A model generated the notes under the pieces. The model ran no database searches. It was not told the origin of the DNA and saw only the letters and a list, made by a program, of their open reading frames with translations. Shown one piece after another: positions 34,235 to 44,860 of a stretch of 64,000 bases of DNA (position 1 is its first letter; each line of letters begins with the position of its first letter). The DNA comes from Tethya wilhelma (lineage: Eukaryota; Porifera; Demospongiae; Tethyida; Tethyidae): assembly GCA_964030475.1 (NCBI GenBank), contig CAXIPT010000006.1, positions 5,794,456 to 5,858,455 on the forward strand, given 5' to 3'. Made by a program: the position numbers and the translations under genes.

Positions 34235-34526
34235 TAAGTGTATGTAGATACATGTCATAGATACAGTCAGTCATGCATATACTACTTGTACAACCATGAT
34301 TGTGTGCATGTATATAAGGGCAAGGCTTATAATTTGTGTCTCCATGGAGTGATGATGATATAGCAATAGCATGCATGATTCTGTGTTTCACTTTCGTGCT
34401 ATAAAATGCAACTGCCCTAACTGGGCACATGAAAAGTTACTGTCCTTATTAGGGCACTTCAACTATAATGTGAGGGAAATGCTTTGTGACAGCTTTTGTG
34501 ACTTTTGCAATCATGAAAATATGATT
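32826..34526. mobile_element. Left part of a polymorphic TIR insertion (alternative haplotype)
   Basis: Starts with a roughly 37-bp terminal repeat (TGTAATGGTCCTGCTAGGGC and on to TTAGGGCA), preceded by TCATT (32821-32825). A matching inverted end lies at 36390. It contains a perfect 34-bp palindrome (33220-33253), a GT tract (34192-34231) and internal TAGGGCA motifs in both orientations. No convincing transposase frame; the longest frames are short and unrecognised. Read as a decayed or non-autonomous DNA transposon. Superfamily unclear: a 5-bp target duplication does not point to one clearly. Confidence 0.65.
33220..33253. repeat. Perfect 34-bp palindrome
   Basis: Arms AACCATGGATATTATAG and its exact complement meet with no spacer, so it could extrude as a cruciform. 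It lies inside the insertion. Confidence 0.9.
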
Positions 34527-34631
34527 NATAATAATGAAAATCTTCGTACTATGTGAATTTTAAAACAACAAGAAAAAACAGCTTTCAGTGCATCACATGT
34601 GTTGTGTGCAGTAAGTAGATCATCATCATAC

Positions 34632-35172
34632 CTGGGTTTGCAATTGGCTCATAACCAATGAATCTTAATGCTCCATTGACAACGACTATAATTACAGGGA
34701 CACCCCACGATATGATATAAAACAGTGGAACAAATTTGGTGATGGAGGTCTTCCGTGACAAGAGCAACACAAGGAGATAGACTGGGATCAGTATGGACCA
34801 CACGATGGATGCAATGGTGCCATAGATTGACACCACCCCCTGGGCTATGCACACGGGGTCGTGACGTGAGGTGTTCCAGGAGGGATTGTCTTGGTAAGGA
34901 ATGAACCGCTCATAATTGACAAACAGGCCAACAAAGTGAGAGAGAGCAACTAGTATGTCTGCTATGGAGAGATTGACCAACAGCTGCCTGGCAACAGTTC
35001 GCAGGTCCTTGAAGGCCACATAAGTGAGGATGATCAACCCAGCTCCACAGAGAGAGAGGACACAAGTGACCCCAGCTGTCACCTTCACTGCCTCTACATG
35101 GCCAGGGTAGAGGGCTGGAAACAGATGATGATGTGTTGAAGTGTTGTCTGCAAACAGCTCCTGGTCATACAT
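34632..35172 (-). CDS. GPR157-like receptor 1, exon 1 of the alternative haplotype
   Basis: 541 bp matching exon 1 of the receptor at 29516-31561, start codon at 35172 and donor after 34632, inverted relative to it. Coding sequence is almost identical. The contig ends at 34528, before the CT/CA-rich introns, so the remaining exons are missing from this copy. Confidence 0.85.
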
Positions 35173-35532
35173 GTCTTCACAGCTGGCTTCTTTTTCCAAA
35201 GTTAGCTTGCATGTGGTAAACTTTATTAGTAACAGTTTACACAATGCACGTGTATATAAGGATGCAGCCACACCTCATGAATAGATTGGCAATAGTGGAA
35301 TTTGAGGGGAGAAATCAGTGAGTACATGTACATACCCACCTAGCACACCCAATTGAGTCAACTGCTTTCCACATCTGAATGAGCTGAATGACTTTAATAA
35401 ACTGATCATTTTACATGAGTTGAAATAACAAACTTAATTTTTTGGAAAATAAAGTCTCTCTGAATTGTTCCTTTAACAGTTGCTGCTGCTGTAGTTTTTC
35501 TCAAGTTAGACATATAATAATAATAATTATAG

Positions 35533-36277
35533 CTACTGGAAGTACTTGGCCCATCCCTCAAGGATCCACTCTCTGGGGTAGTCTGTGGCCTTGAAGACAT
35601 CACTGGAGAAGGCATACTCCATGTATTTCTTGAGGTGAGGCATGTCATTGAACTTGGTGTACTTGAGAAAGTGGCTGGCCACAGTTGTGATGTGGTAGAG
35701 CCTTGGGACGAGGGCGCAGTCCGCCACACTCCACGACTCCCCACAGAGGAGAGGACCAGGGGAGGTGGACAAGAATGAGTCAATCTTCTCCAGCTCTGAA
35801 GTGGTATTGGCTTCCAGCTCAGCTGCCTTGCTGGGGTCCTTGTTCTTTGCCCAGGCACCAAACACATTGAAGATGTTTCCAGTGGCTTCTTCTGCCTTGT
35901 CGTTGCCAGCTGGTTTGAGGGATGGGCTAGGGTACGTCTTGTCCAAGTACTGGACGATCTCGTAAGAATCAGCTATTGTCTGGTCACCAAACTGGAGAGT
36001 TGGAGCAGTACCTGCTGGATTCACTTCAAAAAACCACTTTGGCTTATCGTGAAGGTCAATCAAGATGTAGGTGGTCTTTACTCCCTTCACCTTGAAGGCC
36101 AGATTAGCTCTCTGAGTGAAGGGGCAGTCCCCCAGTGACTTGTTGTCTGGAGAGGCCTACATATAGATAATACACACTTGTAAGTGACGCTAGCTTCTAA
36201 CAAGATATATATCATCTATATATGTACAAACCAACCAATACCTTCACATAAAACTTGTACTCTATTTGAGCTGACAT
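35533..36277 (-). CDS. DHAR/CLIC-like GST, alternative haplotype copy
   Basis: Exons 36242-36277 and 35533-36156, same structure as the gene at 28430-29157. It is intact, 219 residues, with few substitutions (for example FKVKGVK for FKVKKVK). Inverted with its neighbours because the contig is probably mis-oriented. Confidence 0.85.
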
Positions 36278-36389
36278 CTTGCTGACAAGGGTTGGTAATC
36301 CGCGAAAATTAAGTACAAATATTCGCATTATTTTATTGCAACGTAATCCTTTACTGCGCATGCGCACTAATCAGAGGATTAATAAATGA

Positions 36390-38542
36390 TGTAATGGTCC
36401 AGCTAAGGCTTGCTCACGTTAGGGCACCGGAAATATAAATCTAATTAACCTACGTGTTCATCACATACATGACGTTGACTATGACGTCTGTATGCAGGAT
36501 CGCAATATTTTAATAGCGCTGTGCTCTGGCTCGTGCCATAAGGACTCAAACAAAGTTACATGATGTTAGCCCCTGCTAGTGAGTTGATCTCTGTTGTTGT
36601 GATCGAAGGACAGCTCAAGCCCCTTCAAAGGACTGGCTTCCCTTTGTCTACCCTTGTTGCTATACAAGAGGAAGGACTCCAACTGTGTGAGGCCTCAACT
36701 TATGTCATCAGCGGAACTTGACCAAGAAACTGAACTGCCAATGGCCTCTCTGTCTCTTTGTTCTGACCCAAAATGACTGCAAATATCGAAGTAGTGGCCA
36801 AGAAGGACAATAATACTGTAGGTATAAAAATCTAAGAGAAGAAGGCTCAGAATTCGAAGACTCAAGAATAGCAAGACTGTTGCTGTAAAGAACTCTTCAA
36901 GAAATAGTGCCCACCATTCTGTTCAAGTTAGGGTTAGTCTGCAGCAATCCTCGGATGCTAAGCCTGTGAATTATGATGGCAACAGTCCATATCACTACCC
37001 TCTCAGTCTGATACTGATCAAGTTTCTGTGGACCTCCGCTGCTTGATTGGTGAGCCAATGGACAGTGACAGACCGACTATCTTCTAGCTATCTGTCGTGA
37101 GAATCCTGAGGTCATCCTAACTGAATCTGAGATTGACTCTAGATTTGTGTGCTCAGCAAGATGAATACTCTGTCTTTTGTCAAGAGTACGAAAATACCCT
37201 TCATTGCCAAGTCGTACAGTTACAGTGGTTAAGTGTGAAGTTAAGTCGTAGTGCTGTTAATTTTAAAAGTTGGTGATGTATAGCTACTTAGAGTGGTGAT
37301 GAGGACATTGACAATCGTTTGTCTATTAGGTATCAAAGTAAAGATGGAGTGCCTGGGTTTGAAGTCGAAACCAACACCGACATCTTTTGGTCCCCCTGTA
37401 GCACATCACACTAGGAAGAAACTTTCGTCTTACAGGTGTACAGCCACCAATACCATGCACCTCATGGCCATCAGCAACAACAGAGCACTGCTATCCCACA
37501 AGCATCAACTTTATAATTACTACCAAGCCTATATACAGTATATATGATCATGTTGATGCTTTTATTTTGTTTCTCAATTGCCTACTGTTTCAGATTCTCA
37601 TGCTTTTTTTGTATCCTATAGTCCAGCCAGTGCTGAGTAACTAAAGTTTTATTGTGACATTTGAACTAGACTAAGTGCTAGATTACAATAGATGCAATAT
37701 GGGTCGAATCCGATTAAAATAACGAGTTCATGTAAATATCAACTTAAACTTACGGGTTACAGCTAGTTAGTGATAATGCTTTTAAATGCAACCTCGCTAT
37801 AGGGCACTCCAACGTACTAGCTATAGATGTGAGGAAAATTCTTTGTGAGGCTAGTGTATAATCCAAAGGAATTGCTTTGATGTCGAAAAGGAAACTTGAT
37901 CAGTAGGGTATTGGTCTCTGTCAATCAAGTTGTGTCTACATGCATATGATTATGATAACAATCATAACATATATCCCTAGCCAAGCTAGTCATCTGTACA
38001 GTATATAAATGCAACCGTACATGTAATGAAGTGGTCTTTACATCACTGTAACATCAGAAGGTAAGGTACATTGATTTTTGCTGCCTATATGTTAATTTTA
38101 AAACAGTCCATCTAACAACAATCAATGGGAGGTGGCAACTCACTGGCAAACTTTAAATTGGTACAATGCTGTATGACTATAATAGACTAATCATTATTTG
38201 ATTGAGTTGAGTCATGTTTTATAGATACATAATATGCAGTCGTAATCATAATACAATTGCACTACCATGGTTGTGTATAAGGGCAAGGCTTTGTGACACC
38301 ATGGAGAGATGATGATAGCATGCCTGGATCTGCATGTGTTTCACTTTTATGCTATAAATGGAACTGCCCTAATTGGGCACGTAAAAAGTTACTGTCCTTA
38401 TTAGGGCACTTCAACTATAATGTAAGGAAAATGATTTGTGACAGCTTTTGTGACTTTTGCAATAATAAAAACATAATCCTTGTTCACTATTTTCATATCT
38501 GCATGCTTTAAAATGCAACTGCATGCCCTAACCAGCTACTAC
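36390..38542. mobile_element. Right part of the polymorphic TIR insertion (contig inverted)
   Basis: Begins TGTAATGGTCCAGCTAAGGC, the partner of the terminal repeat at 32826 with a handful of mismatches over 37 bp. AATGA (36385-36389) is the complement of the TCATT target duplication. Once this contig is flipped, the two repeats face each other across an insert of at least 3.85 kb. The segment 38275-38500 resembles 34330-34526 and a shorter stretch near 37790 is related. No recognisable protein. Confidence 0.6.
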
Positions 38543-38580
38543 NACAAGATTCTTTATCCTGGATACACACATGTATGCAG

Positions 38581-39065
38581 AGACGACACTCTGATGGAAA
38601 AGTGCAGCAAGTTGCAAAAGCAGACGTCAAACTGTTGTTTATTCCAGTCATTTTCCTTCTCCTGAGGATTTGGGCATCAATCTCTTCAGGTATTCTTCAC
38701 TACTCCAGCTGCAATACAGCTTTCAAGTACAAGAGGTCAAAGTTCGCAGCACCTGCATTGACTCTGCTGTCGGTATGTAGCTAACCAACTACTGAAATGG
38801 CTAACTAACTAAAGACAACCACCTCAAACCTTATGCACACATGAGGGCTGCAAGCCTAAAATGCTTTCCATTTGAAGCATTGCAGCAATGCTGTAATGCA
38901 ACTGTTGGGAGTTTACACTATTGCTAGTGGGAATAGTACCTGTACTACACAGTACATATATAGAGAGAATATTCTGTTTACTTAGTAATATCTGAAAATA
39001 AGTAATGCAAAACACTTAAAATGCATATAAACTACTTGAACTGCAAGTGTTGCTTAGTAACTTCC

Positions 39066-39115
<50 letters not shown>

Positions 39116-39369
39116 GCATCGGTCTCAATGCTCAAGGCGTAGCTAATGCCATTCTCTTCATTGCATTCACTAAGAGAGTCCGTGAGAGACTGTGGGCCTC
39201 CCTCCTCAAGATGTGCAGTGTCATGTGTCTAGTGTGCAAGTGTCAGTGGTCACAGCTCTCTAGCACTAGGAGCTACTCCGGACTAGAGGCTAAGGATGCA
39301 TCACATGATCCAACTAACCCATCTCTGAACAGCAACAGCTATGGCACTTTACTCAATAACTCTGTGTGA
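38581..39369 (+). CDS. GPR157-like receptor 1, last two exons, duplicate of the contig end
   Basis: Exons 38581-38772 and 39115-39369 repeat exons 3 and 4 of the receptor at 29516-31561 without a coding change noticed. They lie in a 1.3-kb segment identical to 30738-32057 apart from one microsatellite. Unlike the first copy this one continues into downstream sequence, so it is probably the true 3' end of the same gene. Confidence 0.85.
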
Positions 39370-40642
39370 TAGCTACACTGGCTGTGTGTGTGTGGCATAG
39401 AAATAGTTGCAGTCACTAGAAAGCTTAATAATGTGTATATAAACTTAGATCTCTTCAAGCTGATCGCAATGGTACCAACCCCAGCTCAATACGACCTTCA
39501 TAGACTGAGATATGACTACATATACTTGTCATATACAACAGCTATAGGGGGAAAAAAAGTTAAGCGGGGATTTCTAGTACGAGCCTTGACCTTGTCATAT
39601 GACATGTGCTAGCGCTGCACGATCAAGGGCTTACACGTACCTTCCATCCTTTATCCCACCTACCCCGTACACTACATGCCAGTCACAAAGACGCTATGAC
39701 TGACATAGGTTCTGCGAGTAGGTGGGGGCTTAACTATATGCTCAACTGTATGCAGTAAGCGAGGCATATATTTCAGGGGAGACTCACCACGGCCCCCAGA
39801 CCATGTATGTGATGAACCTTAGGCAGTATTTGACTCCTGCCATAGCCCCGCTTCACTAACACACTTACTATATATAGTTGCGAGTCCCTATTTATACCAC
39901 AAACATTACTGATAGAAAATGTTAGTTGGGTTTCGTTAATGAGATTCATTGAAGACGGAAGACGTGACGCTAAATGGAATGCAGTTAATTGATTTAAAAT
40001 AAGTGACGTAATCATACGCGGAAATGGAATGTAATTAATACCGCACCGTAAAATGTAATATTGTGAAAACAGCTTCTCCAGGCTTCTACAAAAGGCCTAG
40101 CCCATACTAACTATAGAATAATAGCTTAGCTACCAAGAAATCAGCTATCCAAGTTTATTCTTTTAGCTAGAGAAGCTAAAAAGCCTTTGCCTCTTACCCA
40201 GGCTCCTCCTTCATGAATACATTATCAAAGCCGGCATAGTTTAATAGTCCCCTCACCGATTGGAAACAGGCCCATTTGCACATAGATCGCGCGGGCTATC
40301 CGGAAGTGCTACTATTTGTGGGTGGAGCTTAATTGTGGGGGGGGGGTATCTATTTTAGACAGAGAGAGACTCTCCTGCTGGCCAGTGATCCCAAGACTTA
40401 AGATTTTTGTTGCTTAAGCAATAAGCACTATGTTATAAGTTAGCTGCAAGGTAATTTTAGTGTGTACTGTATATGGTCTGATAATTTTCTTCTTTTCATA
40501 CATGGTAATATTGTAAATTATAAGTTTTGTTGCAATAATAATCCAAGACTTGAGAAGGTGACCATTCTTCCAGACAAGAATAGAATGATTCCAAGGATAC
40601 AACCTTGCTACCAGAGAAAGTATGTGATGTGCAGAGAAGAAG
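39370..40642. other. Receptor 1 3' flank and spacer
   Basis: 39370-39865 repeats 31562-32057; the rest is unique. A solo fragment of the dispersed CCAGGCT repeat occurs near 40196. No gene recognised. Confidence 0.5.
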
Positions 40643-41400
40643 TGATGGTTTTAGGTTCTTGGGTTCCATCACGGTATGATGGTTTTAGGTTCTTGGGTTC
40701 CATCACGGTATGATGGTTTTAGGTTCTTGGGTTTTCATCATGGTATGATGGCTTTAGGTTCTTGGGTTCCATCACGGTATGATGGTTTTAGGTTCTTGGG
40801 TTTTCATCATGGTACAATGGCTTTAGGTTCTTGGGTTCCATCACGGTATGATGGTTTTAGGTTCTTGGGTTCTCATCACGGTACAATGGCTTTAGGTTCT
40901 TGGGTTCCATCACGGTATGATGGTTTTAGGTTCTTGGGTTCCATCACGGTATGATGGCTTTAGGTTCTTGGGTTCCATCATGGTATGATGATTTTAGGTT
41001 CTTGGGTTTTCATCATGGTATGATGGTTTTAGGTTCTTGGGTTTTCATCATGGTATGATGGTTTTAGGTTCTTGGGTTTTCATCATGGTATGATGGTTTT
41101 AGGTTCTTGGGTTCCATCATGGTATGATGATTTTAGGTTCTTGGGTTCCATCACGGTATGATGGTTTTAGGTTGTTGGGTTCCATCATGGTATGATGATT
41201 TTAGGTTCTTGGGTTCCATCATGGTATGATGGTTTTAGGTTCTTAGGTTTTCATCATGGTATGATGGTTTTAGGTTCTTGGGTTCCATCATGGTATGATG
41301 GTTTTAGGTTCTTAGGTTTTCATCATGGTATGATGGTTTTAGGTTCTTGGGTTCCATCATGCATGGTATGGTAGTTTTAGGTTCCTTGATTTTCATCATA
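40643..41400. repeat. 34/35-bp minisatellite, about 22 copies
   Basis: Unit: ATGGTTTTAGGTTCTTGGGT followed by TCCATCACGGTATG (34 bp) or TTTCATCATGGTATG (35 bp). Variants differ at CACGG/CATGG and GGTTTT/GGCTTT/GATTTT. There are no spacers, so it is not a CRISPR array. Pairs of 34+35 bp make 69 bp (23 codons), which keeps repetitive open frames that are unlikely to be genes. Confidence 0.9.
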
Positions 41401-42496
41401 GTGTAGGTTCCAATACCAAACTATAGTGGTCTTGCGAATTGCATGTCCTGGCTGGTGAATGGCTTGAAGAGGATCGAGTTTCAATTTTATCGACTATGAT
41501 CTATAGAGCTATCCACAAAACTGAGCTGAACTTAAAGATAGGTAGACATTTACACTGTCCAGCAATGCAATGTGGGTGTATATGTGCACAGGCTGAGATT
41601 CACTGTATGTCATTCAGTGAACTATATATTACAGACTCTGCGTGAGGCACATCATGCACTATGTGTACTACTAGTACTTCCATTTGTCCATTAACCATTG
41701 AATTACTAATTAGCTCACTGCTATGTTTATTGGATCATTGAAAACAGTAAGACCCTCTAATTATAGAACATTAATCAATTGTTGCGAAAGATTGAAATCA
41801 TGCCCAGACCAATATGCATGTAAACCACCTTCTGGGTTTATTCACGGTCTAATGAGAATCATTGAAACAGCTGTTGCTATTGTGGCTGAAGCAGTCAACA
41901 ATGTCATGGTTTATGCTATATAGCTAGCCCCATTTTCAGGCACCAAGAGAGTGGGGCATGGGAACCAGGCTATAGGTGTACATGTGTGAGTGTCACAGAG
42001 TGTGAGAGTAGGCTACCCACAATATGATACTGTCTATTGCAAACAGTAAACTTATGCTATCACCTTCAGCTCTGCTCCCATGGCCTTCCCACATTGCATT
42101 AACTATCTTACTATAGTTGAAAACATGTATATTTGGTGAACAACACTTGGAGGATAGCATGGACATAAATTATTAAAGTCAGTGATACAAATCTCAAATC
42201 TTTGACCATTACAAGCAGAGACAAAGACCATTACAAGCAGAGATTAAGAGCTGTGCAGGGTTGATTACAGCACATAGTACACTCATGGATTGGGCTCGAT
42301 ATAAATTATAGAAGAATTACATGGACGGAAACACACATGAGTCTGAGAATAGAATGGACAATTCTATTGGCTAGCTAGGCTGCTAGGGCTAGGTGGTGTG
42401 GAGGGACTTGACACATTGAGAGTGAAAGTAAGAGAGAGAGAGAGAGACATGATTAAAACATACAACACCCCTACCATAATTAACTAATACTGTCAC
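41401..42496. other. Intergenic spacer
   Basis: Unique sequence between the minisatellite and receptor 2, with a short imperfect repeat of ACCATTACAAGCAGAGA near 42205-42243. No gene recognised. Confidence 0.45.
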
Positions 42497-43814
42497 CTAT
42501 TCTGTACCGTCAGGCAGTCTCTTTGTAACAGAGTTATAATGTTGTATGCTGTAGTTGCTGCTCAAGAGGCCGTGCTTTACTGTGTCCTCCTGGTCCGCCT
42601 TCACCACGCTGTCTCCGTACTGCGTGGTCTCCTCTAGGGACTCCTCAGACGACGAGGGCTCTAGTTTGATGTGGGGAGACTTGAGAGTCCTTCTCTTGCA
42701 ACAGAAGCAGAAGAAATTGACAGCTGTCCTTGAGAGCTTCTTTCTCACAGCTGATGTGAGTGCACAGAAGAGGATGGCGTTCATGAGGCCTTGAGAGGAG
42801 CTGCCTAGTCCCTTTGATGTGTGTGTGTGTGTGTGGATGGTAAACAAGTTGGCAGTGATGAACTCAAGAAAGTCCCCAAGCCTATCAAATCTGAACTGCT
42901 CTATAGTGGTTACTACTCCCAACAGACTACAGCAATAGTACTCTGCACTCCACAAATTCCCACTAGTTTAGGGTGGCTCTCTCACTGAAGGAATACTATA
43001 ATTGTCTTGAGGTATATATTTTCAGCCCTGTTCAAGTGACTTTAGCTACATCCCAGAGACAGTACTAACTGTGTACTGGTTTGTAGTGATCATCAGATTA
43101 GTGGTTGGTGTGTAAACCTCATTCCAATCACACCACCCTCATCTAGCCCTGCTGCTCGTGGGTGGGTGGGTGTGGAGCTGAAGGCGAATGTGTGACCTTG
43201 CATCACAACTTACTGATAAAAACACGAGCACAGCATTGGCTAGCGTTGTTCTGAAGCTGAGTCTGTCGTGGAAGCTGAGGTAAATGTGAGGGATGCTGAC
43301 AGCTGTGCCCCACATGCGCAAGAGGACAAAAATGACAGGTACAAAGGACAGCTTGAGATCGGCCAATCTCGCTTTGGATTGGAGCTTTCCTGACGCAGGA
43401 AGACGAGTCTTAGCTCGAGATAGCTGTCAGAGAAGAGAGAAAGAGTTTGATAATAATTTCTAACTTTTAAGATAATTTATCTTGTTAGTTTCCGTGAGTG
43501 AAAGGTCAAAGGGGAGAGCCTGGGTACGAGGCTATTATTAGGTAGTTAATACCTTGATCTTCACGTAGCATCTAATCCATATGTAAATGAGAGGGAGAGA
43601 GATGTAGGTGAGGTAGATCCAGACCTGGAAGCCCAGGACACTAGGAACCAGGCGTCTGTTGGTGTTGGAGACGGTGTGATTGTCGTGGATCCAACGTACG
43701 AAACACCAACCTGGAGGAAACAGCAAATCAAACAAATTATGAGTATATTCTGTATGTAGTAGCTCGGATTTTTTTCCCTAATTTAATAGACACTGCATGC
43801 CAATCACAGATAGN

Positions 43815-43856
<42 letters not shown>

Positions 43857-44656
43857 CTACTAATAAAAGGGAAGCTTCAGTGAACAGTCATACATGACAA
43901 AAATTGGCTTCATAGTTTGTTCTGATCACTGAACACGAAGTGACTTACAAAGCAAACCAACACACATCGTGACTGGTGATGCTAACACAACTAGATTGAC
44001 ATGGTCAAAATGCACGCACGCACACACACACACGCACACACGCATGCACGCATGCACGCACACACACGCACACACACACACACACACTCTTTACCAACAT
44101 CAACGCCTTCATCAAATCCAAGATATCCCTCAAATCCAAACACGACCACCAGAACAGTTGGCGCCCCCCAGCACACAATGTAGAAGAAATACCTGAGACA
44201 CTTGCCCACCTTGGGTTTCTGACAGACGATGAGGACTAGGAGATAGACGGCCACAGCGATGGACCATAGGAAGGAGGAGACAGCACCAAAGACAGCCACC
44301 CCACCCTGGATCTGACAGGCCAGGTCTGTCTGGTTGCCAAGGTCGATGGGACCCATCTTCCACTCATCGGGATGGGTCACGTACTTGGGAAAGAGTGCCG
44401 TGAGTCCGACTAGGTGAGAGGTAGACATGCAGATGTCGGCCACTGAGAGATTCACGAGCAGCTCCCTGGCTATTGTGCGCAGCTCCTTGAAGGCCACGTA
44501 CGTGAAGATGATGAGAGAGGCGCCCAAGAAGGAGAGGATGCACACGGTGCTCACGGCGACTTGCAGCGCGAGAATGTACTCAGGTCTCAGCACGGGAATG
44601 GGAGTGCTGTCGGTGACATTTATCTCCATGGCAGAAGAAGGCCTTTCACCCAACAT
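42497..44656 (-). CDS. GPR157-like seven-transmembrane receptor 2
   Basis: Exons 44095-44656, 43553-43710, 43214-43423, 42497-42811 give 414 residues, intron positions as in the other cluster members. Marks: FKELRTIARELLVNLSVADI, VCWGAPTVLVVVFGFEGYLG, GWCFVRWI, ADLKLSFVPVIFVLLRMWGT, and GLGSSSQGLMNAILFCALTS. The tail has a Cys-rich NFFCFCCKRR, a possible palmitoylation site, then Ser/Glu-rich sequence. An internal ATG at 44629 (MEINVTDS) could be the start. Head-to-head with receptor 3, 204 bp between starts. A GT tract broken by an N at 43814 and a CA tract at 44017-44088 lie in intron 1. Confidence 0.9.
43814..43851. repeat. (GT)n microsatellite with a leading N
   Basis: Intron 1 of receptor 2. 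The N probably marks a contig join at the tract. Confidence 0.8.
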
Positions 44657-44860
44657 TGCTGCAACATGAGCAGAAAATGGTTTCAGCTGGCAAGAGTCTT
44701 TTGGCTTTTGGCATCTATGCTTTTGGTCACTCACGACCTCACGATCTCTTCCTAACAAATTACGTCATTGTAAAAGTTTTGCGCGCATATTTAAAAACAC
44801 GCCCCATTTCTATTAACCTTTGACCCCCACGTTATTTACTACAGAAAAAAGTTGAAGAAG
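44657..44860. promoter_or_regulatory. Divergent promoter of receptors 2 and 3
   Basis: 204 bp between opposite start codons, including TTGCGCGCATATTTAAAA near 44778. Shared regulation of the two receptors is inferred from the short distance. Confidence 0.4.

Noticed and set aside
36450..37550. Possible decayed transposase inside the TIR insertion
   Set aside because: Only short broken frames; no DDE, hAT, THAP or other transposase motif was recognised.
27457..39865. True tandem/inverted duplication of TBCEL, GST and receptor 1
   Set aside because: Breaks coincide with single Ns, copies are truncated exactly there, and flipping one contig restores one continuous alternative haplotype.
40676..41374. 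Repetitive protein gene encoded by the minisatellite
   Set aside because: Frames arise from the 34/35-bp alternation; no upstream exon or other coding signal.
40643..41400. CRISPR-like array
   Set aside because: Repeats are contiguous with no unique spacers and the locus is animal; it is a minisatellite.
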